Below, one piece after another: positions 1 through 4,824 of a stretch of DNA of 5,148 nucleotides. Numbering within the stretch: the first letter of the stretch is position 1; each line of letters opens with the position of its first letter. Below the pieces are notes generated by a model that was not told where the DNA came from, searched no databases, and saw nothing but the letters and a program-made list of their open reading frames with translations. This DNA is from Anaerolineae bacterium (GTDB lineage: Bacteria; Chloroflexota; Anaerolineae; UBA1429). The position numbers were made by a program, and so were the translations under genes. The DNA is taken from positions 1 to 5,148 of the forward strand of contig SKLG01000374.1 in NCBI GenBank assembly GCA_007123335.1. Reading direction: 5' to 3'.

Positions 1-698
1 ACCCTGGGCGTGGGCACAAAGGCCGGCAGCGGCGGCACGTTGGTCAGCAGATGATACATCATCGCCCCAAGGCCATAGATATCGGCCCGCGCATCGGTCT
101 GCGCCTTGCCCCACTGCTCCGGCGCGGCATAGTTCTCCGAGCCCATGGTCACCGTGTCGCGCCGCTTGCCTAATTTGTACGTCCGTGCGATGCCAAAGTC
201 AATGAGCTTGACCTGGCCGGCCAGCGTCACCATCACGTTGCTGGGCTTCATGTCGCGAAAGATCACCGGATCGGGCCGGGTATGCAGGTAGGTCAACACG
301 CCGCAGATCTGCGCGGCGTAATCCAGCACCTCGGCCTCTAGCAGTGGCGCTTTGGCCCGCTCAAGCCGCTTCTCCAGTGACTCGCCATAGATAAACTCCA
401 TCACCAGGTAGGAGCGGGTGCCCTCTTCGAAATAAGCCGTCACCCGTGGCAGGTTGGGGTGGCTGAGCCGCACCAAAATATTGGCCTCCTGGGCGAAGAG
501 CTGCCGCCCCTCCTCCACGGTGTGGACATCCTCGGCGTCGGGGCGCAATTCCTTCATCGCCCAGGTGCGCTCTCCGCCGTCGGGCAACGCCTCGCGGACC
601 TCATACACCCAGGCCATGCCCCCACCCGCCACCAGCCGCGCGATGCGGTAGCGGCCTTTGAGGATCGTTCCCACTGCCAACGGTTTCGTATCCATCAT
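1..698 (-). CDS. Serine/threonine protein kinase, PknB-like (N-terminal 232 residues; C-terminus outside window)
   Basis: Translation from ATG at 698 gives an uninterrupted Hanks-type kinase domain that runs off the left edge. Visible motifs: glycine-rich loop AGGGMAWVY at residues 24-32, ATP-anchoring lysine in WAMKEL (K49), helix-C glutamate candidate in FAQEANIL (E71), catalytic loop FRDMKPSN (147-154, with D149, K151 and N154), Mg-binding DFG (167-169), and the activation segment ending AAPEQW (191-196), followed by ARADIYGLG. The usual HRD histidine is Phe, but R and D are kept, so the domain should be active; I recall FRD as common in Chloroflexota kinases. Such enzymes phosphorylate proteins on Ser/Thr; the partner is unknown, and any membrane segment or sensor would lie in the missing part. 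Start choice: an in-frame TGA at 707-705 limits the start to GTG 701, ATG 698 or ATG 695; no strong Shine-Dalgarno is seen. It is divergent from the redox gene at 927. Confidence 0.93.
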   Translation of the reverse strand, partial: MMDTKPLAVGTILKGRYRIARLVAGGGMAWVYEVREALPDGGERTWAMKELRPDAEDVHTVEEGRQLFAQEANILVRLSHPNLPRVTAYFEEGTRSYLVMEFIYGESLEKRLERAKAPLLEAEVLDYAAQICGVLTYLHTRPDPVIFRDMKPSNVMVTLAGQVKLIDFGIARTYKLGKRRDTVTMGSENYAAPEQWGKAQTDARADIYGLGAMMYHLLTNVPPLPAFVPTPR

Positions 699-810
699 CA
701 CCCATCAATATATCCGGATTATCCTCGCCCCGCACCGGCGCAACGGCGCAATCGCCAAAGCCCTTTTGGCAGACCCAAGCTGGCCAGCCGGTCACTCTAT
801 TTACGCAGAG

Positions 811-828
811 CGCAACCATAAGGTTGCG
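811..828. repeat. Perfect 7-bp inverted repeat in the divergent intergenic region
   Basis: CGCAACC (811-817) and GGTTGCG (822-828) are exact reverse complements around a 4-base ATAA loop. The repeat lies between the divergent kinase and selenoprotein genes, about 20 bases upstream of the candidate -35 box at 849. There is no T-run on either side, so it is not a terminator. It could be an operator half-site pair for a regulator of either gene, or a chance palindrome. Confidence 0.4.
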
Positions 829-848
829 TCGCATCAAGGACGCGCCGC

Positions 849-877
849 TTGCCACCGCGTCACCCGGCATCTACAAT
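849..877 (+). promoter_or_regulatory. Candidate sigma70-type promoter for the selenoprotein gene
   Basis: A -35-like TTGCCA (849-854) is followed after exactly 17 bases by a -10-like TACAAT (872-877); each box matches the consensus at 5 of 6 positions. A start of transcription near 884 would give a leader of about 43 bases ending in the GGAGG ribosome binding site at 918-922. The -10 box sits inside a short inverted repeat (865-881). Confidence 0.6.
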
Positions 878-881
878 GCCG
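865..881. repeat. Inverted repeat overlapping the -10 box
   Basis: CGGCAT (865-870) and ATGCCG (876-881) are perfect 6-bp complements around CTACA. The candidate -10 hexamer TACAAT (872-877) lies within it, so a protein bound here would block the promoter. It may be an operator or a coincidence; no known regulator motif is recognised. Confidence 0.35.
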
Positions 882-926
882 TCCATCTTATTGTACCCTC
901 TTTCATCGAAATAGCACGGAGGAACG

Positions 927-1403
927 ATGATGGCCACCGGTACGCTCCCTATGGCGCCCGATTTCTGTCTCACCGACACGGCCGACCGCATGGTGTGCCT
1001 TGACGATTATCGCGGGCGCTCGCATGTGGTGCTGGTCTTTGCACGAGGCTTTGCTTGACCCTTCTGCCGCCGGCATCTGGCGCAGTTGCGCGCAGACTAT
1101 CAACAATTCGTAGAGCGTGAGGCCGAGATCCTGGTCATCGGCCCCGACGGGCCGCGAGCCTTCAAGCGGTATTGGGACGAAAACGACATGCCCTTTGTCG
1201 GGCTGGCCGACCCCAAGCACACGGTGGCCGATCTCTATGAACAGGAAGTGAACCTGCTCAAGCTCGGCCGCATGCCCACCATCCTGATCGTGGACAAGGA
1301 GGGGCGCATCCAGTTCCGTCACGATGGCGCTTCGATGCGCGACATCCCCGACAACAACACGCTGCTGGAGCTGCTCGACGGCCTCGGCCATAGCAATACT
1401 TGA
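927..1403 (+). CDS. Putative selenocysteine-containing peroxiredoxin-like/redoxin protein (in-frame UGA at 1056-1058)
   Basis: Reading through one TGA gives a 158-residue protein of the AhpC/TSA-redoxin, thioredoxin-fold superfamily. Its N-terminus has MAPDFCLTD (residues 9-17) and a first strand VVLVFARGF (34-42). Residue 44 is the TGA, followed by PFCRRHLAQL (45-54), so the motif reads A-U-P-F-C where relatives have CPFC. The rest is intact: EILVIGPDG, the LADPKHTVADLYE segment, then the cis-proline-type MPT and ILIVDKEGRIQFRH. Its likely role is reduction of peroxides or protein disulfides, with Sec44 and Cys47 as the redox pair. Only this stop interrupts the frame, it falls on the catalytic position, and a SECIS-like hairpin follows. 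GGAGG at 918-922 lies 4 bases before ATG 927 and 7 before ATG 930; the latter may be the real start, making the residue Sec43. The alternative is a point-mutated gene or a sequencing error (one base from TGC/TGT). Confidence 0.8.
1064..1085 (+). promoter_or_regulatory. Candidate bacterial SECIS element just after the in-frame UGA
   Basis: CTGCCGCC (1064-1071) pairs with GGCGCAG (1079-1085), giving 7 base pairs, six of them G-C and one T-A, with one bulged C. The 7-base apical loop GGCATCT (1072-1078) begins with GG, 16 bases downstream of the U of the UGA at 1056. Known bacterial SECIS elements are hairpins immediately inside the coding region, with a G among the first loop bases, at about this spacing, recognised by the elongation factor SelB. 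The sequence also codes for part of the conserved helix (CRRHLAQ), so base pairing could be partly accidental in GC-rich DNA. Confidence 0.62.
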
Positions 1404-1429
1404 ACCAAAAGGCGTTCATTGGCCGCCAA

Positions 1430-1459
1430 TTGACAGGACCGGCGAGAGCGTGTTATCTT
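1430..1459 (+). promoter_or_regulatory. Candidate promoter for mdh, with extended -10
   Basis: A perfect -35 TTGACA (1430-1435) is followed after 18 bases by TATCTT (1454-1459, 4 of 6 consensus). TG at 1451-1452, one base before it, makes an extended -10 (TGnTATCTT). Transcription would begin around 1466, leaving a short leader before the ribosome binding site near 1475-1479. This suggests mdh has its own promoter rather than depending only on the selenoprotein gene; no clear terminator is seen between the two. Confidence 0.55.
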
Positions 1460-1488
1460 GCCGCAAGCTTATGAGGGAGAGAGAATCT

Positions 1489-2475
1489 ATGAACGCACCT
1501 ATTCGTGTGGCCGTCACCGGAGCGGCCGGCAACATCGGTTATGCCCTTGTCTTTCGCATTGCCAACGGGGATCTCTTTGGCCCCGAGCAACCCGTTATCC
1601 TGCACCTGTTAGAGATCCCTCCGGCGATGAAAGCGCTGGAGGGGGTGGCCATGGAGCTGGAGGACGGCGCCTTTGACCTGCTTGAAGACATGGTGCTGAG
1701 CGACGACGCCGAGACCGCCTTTGACGGCGTGAACTGGGCGTTGCTCGTCGGCGCCCGCCCGCGCAGCAAGGGGATGGAGCGCGCCGACCTGCTAGAGGCC
1801 AACGCGGCCATCTTTGTGACCCAGGGAAGCGCGCTCAACGCCCGCGCCGCGACGGATGTCCGCGTCGCCGTGGTGGGCAACCCGGCCAATACCAATTGCC
1901 TGGTGGCCCAACTCCACGCGCCCGATATCCCCCCCGAGCGATTTACCGCCATGACGCGCCTCGATCATAATCGGGCCAAGAGCCAGTTGGCGCAACGGGC
2001 CGGCGTCTCGGTGACCGAGGTGACCCGGGTGACGATCTGGGGCAACCACAGCAGCACCCAGTATCCCGACGCCTATCACGCGCGAATTGGCGGGCGACCC
2101 GCCGCCGAGGTGATCGGCGACGACGCCTGGATCCGCGAGACCTTTATCCCCACGGTGCAACAGCGCGGCGCCGCCATCATCGAGGCTCGGGGACAGAGCA
2201 GCGCGGCCAGCGCGGCCAATGCCTTGATCAACCATGTGCAGAACTGGTACGGCGGCACCCCAGCGGATGATTGGGTCAGTATGGCCGTACCCAGCCCCGG
2301 CGCCTATGGTGCCCCGGAAGGGGTCATCTTTGGCTATCCGGTAACCGTCGAGGATGGCGAGTATCGCATCGTGGAGGGGCTCGCCCTGTCGGCCTTTGAT
2401 CGCGAGCGCCTCCGCGTCACCAGTGAAGAGTTGCTGCAGGAGCGCCACGATGTGCTCCAGGTGCTGGGGCGCTAG
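1489..2475 (+). CDS. mdh: Malate dehydrogenase (NAD-dependent, cytosolic-type dimeric family)
   Basis: A 328-residue protein, typical length for this family, that interconverts malate and oxaloacetate with NAD(H) in the cytoplasm (TCA cycle). Visible motifs: Rossmann loop TGAAGNIGY (10-18); acidic residue E42 after the second strand, which in this family favours NAD over NADP; mobile active-site loop GARPRSKGMER (88-98) with substrate-binding R92 and R98; GNPANTN (130-136); LDHNR (158-162) with catalytic-pair D159 and substrate-binding R162; WGNHSSTQYPD (184-194) with catalytic H187; and SSAASAANALINH (237-249). It resembles the Thermus/actinobacterial MDH type rather than the LDH-like MDH described from Chloroflexus. 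The ATG at 1489 is preceded by GAGGGAG at 1473-1479. The same frame is open back to 1324, but that stretch overlaps the preceding gene and lacks MDH similarity. All expected active-site residues are present. Confidence 0.97.
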   Translation: MNAPIRVAVTGAAGNIGYALVFRIANGDLFGPEQPVILHLLEIPPAMKALEGVAMELEDGAFDLLEDMVLSDDAETAFDGVNWALLVGARPRSKGMERADLLEANAAIFVTQGSALNARAATDVRVAVVGNPANTNCLVAQLHAPDIPPERFTAMTRLDHNRAKSQLAQRAGVSVTEVTRVTIWGNHSSTQYPDAYHARIGGRPAAEVIGDDAWIRETFIPTVQQRGAAIIEARGQSSAASAANALINHVQNWYGGTPADDWVSMAVPSPGAYGAPEGVIFGYPVTVEDGEYRIVEGLALSAFDRERLRVTSEELLQERHDVLQVLGR

Positions 2476-2500
2476 GCGCTGCTAGGATTGGAAAAAGCAC

Positions 2501-2524
2501 GAGGACGACACCATCGTCGTCCTC
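2501..2524 (-). terminator. Intrinsic-terminator-like hairpin between convergent mdh and DUF1385 genes
   Basis: GAGGACGAC (2501-2509) and GTCGTCCTC (2516-2524) form a perfect 9-bp stem with a 6-base loop. On the minus strand the stem is followed by GTGC and then TTTTT (2496-2492), so it best fits termination of the DUF1385 transcript. On the plus strand the T-tract is missing, although the hairpin could still help end mdh transcription. Confidence 0.6.
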
Positions 2525-2540
2525 AAGTCGAACCTTATAT

Positions 2541-2568
2541 AGAGGACGAACCATCTCGTTCGCCCTCT
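2541..2568. terminator. Second, related hairpin in the convergent region
   Basis: AGAGG-A-CGAAC (2541-2551) pairs with GTTCG-C-CCTCT (2558-2568): two 5-bp helices separated by one A·C mismatch, with a 6-base loop. Its left arm and loop start (GAGGACGAACCATC) nearly repeat those of the hairpin at 2501 (GAGGACGACACCATC). There is no good T-run on either side, so termination activity is uncertain; it may stabilise 3' ends. Confidence 0.4.
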
Positions 2569-2577
2569 CTCATGTTC

Positions 2578-3546
2578 TTACGTATCGGCGGGAGCAGGGG
2601 CCGCCACCCGTCCGGTCTTGGCGCTATCCTTTTTCAACGTCGCCAGCGTTACCTCCTCAGCCTCCCTCTCCAGCAGCCCCTCAGCGTAGAGCACTTCTTT
2701 GAGGGCCTGGATGCTCACCTCGACCATGTCAGGATCGGGCTCGCGGGTGGTGAGACGCTGTAGCGCCAGACCCGGCGCCGCCAGCACTCGGGCGATAACG
2801 CTTCGCTCATAGTACTTGGATGCCAGCTTGATACACTCGTACGAGATACCGGCCACCACCGGAATGAGCACGAGGCGCGACAGCAGGCGCCATACTAGTG
2901 GAACACGACCAATAAAGAGTGAAAGCAGGATAAAGATTAGCAACACGATGAGCAAGAACCCAGTGCCACAACGGGTATGCGCTCGCGAATAGGCCATCAC
3001 GTCTTCTGTATTCAGGGGCGCGCCATGCTCATAAGCGCTGATCGTCTTGTGCTCGGCGCCATGATAGGCAAAAACACGCCGGATATCGGGGAGGAAGCTA
3101 ATTCCCCACACATAGAGCACAAAGATGCCCAGCCGTATGACACCCTCGACCAAGTTGCTAAAGAGCGGGGAGGTGATGTGGCGGTCCGCCGTGCTAACCA
3201 AAAAGACGGGCAGTAAAAAGAAGAGCCCTATGCCAAAGGCGACGGATGCCGCTACCGTCGCCCAGCCCAATGGACCGGAGAACTGGATATCCTCCTCCTC
3301 GGACAGGGCTACATCAGCGGACCAGATTAATGCGCGCATGCCCAGCCCCAGCGCATCCCATAAAGTAACCAGGCCACGGAAAAAGGGCCATTTGGAGACG
3401 CGGCTGCGATAGATGGACTGCGGTAGGGGCTCGCGATGGCTGATGATGGCGCCCGAGGGATGCCGCACGCATACGGCCATCTCGCGCTCGCCACGCATCA
3501 TCACGCCTTCCATCACCGCCTGCCCACCATAGTTGATTTCTGGCAT
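2578..3546 (-). CDS. DUF1385 family (YqhQ-type) integral membrane protein
   Basis: A 322-residue protein with the hallmark N-terminus INYGGQAVMEGVMMRG (4-19), the central conserved AYHGAEHKTISAYE (160-173) and HTRCGTGFL (190-198). These His/Glu/Cys-rich motifs suggest a metal site, but the biochemical function is not established. Hydrophobic segments lie at about 94-117, 133-152, 196-213 and 218-239, so it should be an inner-membrane protein with an amphipathic start; the C-terminus (about 265-322) is charged and ends in an Ala/Pro-rich tail. The ATG at 3546 is chosen over an upstream in-frame start at 3582 because AGAGGA (3560-3555) sits 8 bases before it and family similarity begins there. 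It follows rpmE on the same strand after 139 bases; I recall the rpmE/DUF1385 neighbourhood from Firmicutes too. Confidence 0.93.
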   Translation of the reverse strand: MPEINYGGQAVMEGVMMRGEREMAVCVRHPSGAIISHREPLPQSIYRSRVSKWPFFRGLVTLWDALGLGMRALIWSADVALSEEEDIQFSGPLGWATVAASVAFGIGLFFLLPVFLVSTADRHITSPLFSNLVEGVIRLGIFVLYVWGISFLPDIRRVFAYHGAEHKTISAYEHGAPLNTEDVMAYSRAHTRCGTGFLLIVLLIFILLSLFIGRVPLVWRLLSRLVLIPVVAGISYECIKLASKYYERSVIARVLAAPGLALQRLTTREPDPDMVEVSIQALKEVLYAEGLLEREAEEVTLATLKKDSAKTGRVAAPAPADT

Positions 3547-3564
3547 TATCGATTTCCTCTCAAT

Positions 3565-3593
3565 AAGTATGGCGTGCCCCAAGGCGCGCCTTG
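3565..3593 (-). repeat. Palindrome and leader hairpin upstream of the DUF1385 gene
   Basis: CAAGGCGCGCCTTG (3580-3593) is a perfect 14-bp palindrome. On the minus strand GGCGCGCC can also pair with the next GGCACGCC across a TTGG loop (7 of 8 pairs), just upstream of the AGAGGA ribosome binding site. It could be an operator or a leader RNA structure. No clear promoter with both boxes was found in the rpmE-DUF1385 gap. Confidence 0.4.
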
Positions 3594-3620
3594 TACATCG
3601 CTATACTCAAGATCTCCATC

Positions 3621-3640
3621 AATAAAAAGACAGAGTGTCT
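3621..3640 (-). terminator. Weak intrinsic-terminator candidate after rpmE
   Basis: On the minus strand AGACA (3640-3636) and TGTCT (3632-3628) form a 5-bp stem with a 3-base CTC loop. The final T of the stem begins a TTTTTATT run (3628-3621). The stem is short and only moderately G-C rich, so it may cause partial rather than full termination between rpmE and the DUF1385 gene. Confidence 0.4.
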
Positions 3641-3685
3641 CCACCCTGCCTCGTATTGGTTGATTGGCGCGAGCGCGAGAAGTTG

Positions 3686-4024
3686 CTATTCGTTCTGAGC
3701 AGTCTCTTCGGTATCGATCGGTTCCACCTCGTCTTCGTCAACGATCTCCACCAGCTGTCGAGCACGGCGACGCTCAGCCCGAGCAGCCTCTCGCTTGGCA
3801 GCCTCTTCGCGCATCTGCTCTGCCTCTTCCATACGCCGGGTAAAGCGCTCGACCTGACCACCACGATCAAGGAGTCGCTGCATTTGACCGGTGTAAAAGG
3901 GATGACAGGCGCTGCACGTATCGGTGCTCAAGCTTTCTTGCGTAGAGCCGGTCTTCCAGGTGTTGCCACATGCGCAGGTCACGGTGGCCTCGGGATAGTA
4001 TGTGGGATGAATATCCTTCTTCAT
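3686..4024 (-). CDS. rpmE: 50S ribosomal protein L31 (zinc-binding type) with long charged C-terminal extension
   Basis: A 112-residue protein beginning MKKDIHPTYYPEATVTCACG. Four cysteines, C17, C19, C37 and C40, give the CxC...CxxC zinc-ribbon pattern of the zinc-containing L31 form, and CHPFYTGQ (40-47) is a family signature. L31 sits on the central protuberance and bridges the subunits. The usual length is about 65-75 residues; here the core ends near residue 65, and about 45 further residues are first rich in Arg/Glu (likely helical or coiled coil, about 60-92) and then strongly acidic (VEIVDEDEVEPIDTEE). The ATG at 4024 lies one base after the rpmA stop (4028-4026). Its ribosome binding site GAGAGGGG (4037-4030) is inside the end of rpmA, pointing to translational coupling. 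Confidence 0.95.
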   Translation of the reverse strand: MKKDIHPTYYPEATVTCACGNTWKTGSTQESLSTDTCSACHPFYTGQMQRLLDRGGQVERFTRRMEEAEQMREEAAKREAARAERRRARQLVEIVDEDEVEPIDTEETAQNE

Positions 4025-4025
4025 G

Positions 4026-4286
4026 CTAACCCCTCTCCGGATAGACCGATACCTGCTTTTTGGTCCTGGTCTTGTTCTCGAATTTCACATAGCCGTCGAT
4101 CTTGGCGAACAACGTATAGTCCTTGCCGCAACCGACGTTCTCTCCGGGATGAACGCGCGTACCCCGCTGACGTATGATAATGGAGCCAGCCGGGATCAGC
4201 TCGCCGTCATAACACTTGACGCCCAGACGTTTTGATTCACTATCGCGAACATTGGCGGTGCTGCCGCCACCTTTTTTATGAGCCAT
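4026..4286 (-). CDS. rpmA: 50S ribosomal protein L27
   Basis: An 86-residue protein of normal length, starting MAHKKGGGSTANVRDSESKR with the conserved core RLGVKCYDGE and the GSIIIRQRGTRVHPGENVG segment (about 34-52), ending in KQVSVYPERG. L27 is part of the large subunit near the peptidyl-transferase centre, where its flexible N-terminus reaches the tRNA ends. The N-terminus starts directly with AHKKGGG, so there is no cleavable leader of the kind found in Firmicutes and processed by Prp. The ATG at 4286 has AGGAG (4298-4294) with 7-base spacing. It follows rplU after 21 bases, the standard bacterial gene order. Confidence 0.97.
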   Translation of the reverse strand: MAHKKGGGSTANVRDSESKRLGVKCYDGELIPAGSIIIRQRGTRVHPGENVGCGKDYTLFAKIDGYVKFENKTRTKKQVSVYPERG

Positions 4287-4307
4287 GATCCATCTCCTCG
4301 AACCTGA

Positions 4308-4619
4308 CTATGCGTCGATTTGGTCAATGCGCAAGCGCATATACGGTTGGCGATGGCCGATCTTGCGGCGATAGCGCTGCTTGGCACGATATTTAAAGAC
4401 AATGACCTTGTCCGCCCTGGCCTGATCCAGCACCGTTGCCATCACCTTGGCGCCCTCGACCACGGGCTGCCCTATTTTGACGTCATCACCATCGGATAGC
4501 ATCAACACCCGATCCAGCTCGACGGTATCACCTACCTCAGCCGGGAGCAGCTCGACATCGATCGTCTGCCCGACCTGGACCTTGTACTGTTTGCCTCCGG
4601 TCTCTACAACCGCATACAT
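4308..4619 (-). CDS. rplU: 50S ribosomal protein L21
   Basis: A 103-residue protein of the usual L21 length, beginning MYAVVETGGKQYKVQVGQ and continuing with VGDTVELDRVLMLSDGDDVKIGQPVVEGAKV. The basic signature KVIVFKYRAKQRYRRKIGHRQPYMRLRI (about 72-99) binds 23S rRNA in the large subunit. The frame is open upstream to 4799, but those 60 codons overlap the promoter and terminator and lack L21 similarity. The ATG at 4619 is fixed by GGAGG (4631-4627) with a 7-base spacer and by the family N-terminus. It is the first gene of the rplU-rpmA-rpmE operon. Confidence 0.97.
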   Translation of the reverse strand: MYAVVETGGKQYKVQVGQTIDVELLPAEVGDTVELDRVLMLSDGDDVKIGQPVVEGAKVMATVLDQARADKVIVFKYRAKQRYRRKIGHRQPYMRLRIDQIDA

Positions 4620-4626
4620 GGTACAC

Positions 4627-4631
4627 CCTCC
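4627..4631 (-). promoter_or_regulatory. Ribosome binding site fixing the rplU start
   Basis: GGAGG on the minus strand lies 7 bases before ATG 4619. It overlaps a CCCCG (4635-4631) that could pair with CGGGG at 4675-4671, which would hide this site. Confidence 0.75.
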
Positions 4632-4653
4632 GGGGACCTTATCCATAGTTGCA

Positions 4654-4675
4654 CGGGGCGCTCCAGTGGCCCCCG
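4654..4675 (-). promoter_or_regulatory. Possible leader hairpin in the rplU 5' untranslated region
   Basis: On the minus strand CGGGG (4675-4671) pairs with CCCCG (4658-4654), extended by one C-G pair across a bulged G. It lies about 10 bases after the predicted transcription start. Leader structures before rplU are known in other bacteria (the L21 leader of Firmicutes), but I cannot show homology to it. Confidence 0.35.
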
Positions 4676-4691
4676 ATCTTTGCAAGAGCTG

Positions 4692-4720
4692 ATTATACCG
4701 CCTAGGCCGCCGGCTGTCAA
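4692..4720 (-). promoter_or_regulatory. Consensus sigma70-type promoter of the rplU-rpmA-rpmE operon
   Basis: On the minus strand an exact -35 TTGACA (4720-4715) and an exact -10 TATAAT (4697-4692) are separated by exactly 17 bases. Both hexamers match the housekeeping-sigma consensus fully, fitting a strongly expressed ribosomal protein operon. The predicted start near 4685 gives a leader of about 66 bases. The -35 box is flanked by GCCGG and CCGGC (4728-4724 and 4713-4709), and GCCTAGGC (4700-4707) lies in the spacer; either could be an operator. Confidence 0.9.
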
Positions 4721-4741
4721 AAACCGGCATATTCACGAAAA

Positions 4742-4789
4742 CCGCCTCCCAAATGGGGTATACGGGCTCGAACCCCTCTTGGGAGGCGG
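4742..4789 (-). terminator. Strong composite terminator hairpin after the ABC permease gene
   Basis: TTGGGAGGCGG (4779-4789) and CCGCCTCCCAA (4742-4752) form a perfect 11-bp, G-C-rich stem. After a symmetric 2x2 internal loop a second 5-bp stem follows (GGGGT 4755-4759 with ACCCC 4772-4776), closing a 12-base loop. On the minus strand the outer stem is followed by TTTT (the base after 4742 onward), as in rho-independent terminators. It lies 35 bases after the permease stop and upstream of the rplU promoter, so it separates the two transcription units. Confidence 0.75.
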
Positions 4790-4824
4790 ACGATGGCAAC
4801 GTGCGATCGCCTCATCCGGCGATT

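Noticed and set aside
718..723. GATAAT as a -10 box for the kinase gene (minus strand)
   Set aside because: No acceptable -35 box at 16-18 bases; too weak to list as a promoter.
1086..1403. Separate short redoxin ORF starting at TTG 1086
   Set aside because: It starts in the middle of the thioredoxin fold, has no ribosome binding site, and continues in the same frame as the sequence from 927. The upstream part carries the promoter, ribosome binding site and first half of the active site, so it is one gene interrupted by TGA.
1324..1488. N-terminal extension of malate dehydrogenase from ATG 1324
   Set aside because: The 55 codons overlap the end of the redoxin gene in another frame, contain the mdh promoter, and show no MDH-like sequence; ATG 1489 has a good ribosome binding site and the family N-terminus.
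1792..2448. 218-residue minus-strand ORF opposite mdh
   Set aside because: GC-rich antisense frame of a well-conserved gene, with no recognisable protein family.
3635..4177. 180-residue plus-strand ORF opposite rpmE and rpmA
   Set aside because: Antisense shadow of two clear ribosomal protein genes, with no recognisable domain or ribosome binding site.
4750..4789. tRNA or tRNA-fragment suggested by GGTTCGAGCCC
   Set aside because: There is no acceptor, D-arm or anticodon arm with tRNA spacing, and the flanking 11-bp inverted repeat is explained by a terminator.
4620..4799. 60-codon N-terminal extension of L21
   Set aside because: It covers the consensus promoter, the leader and part of the terminator; L21 proteins begin at MYAVVETGGKQYKV.
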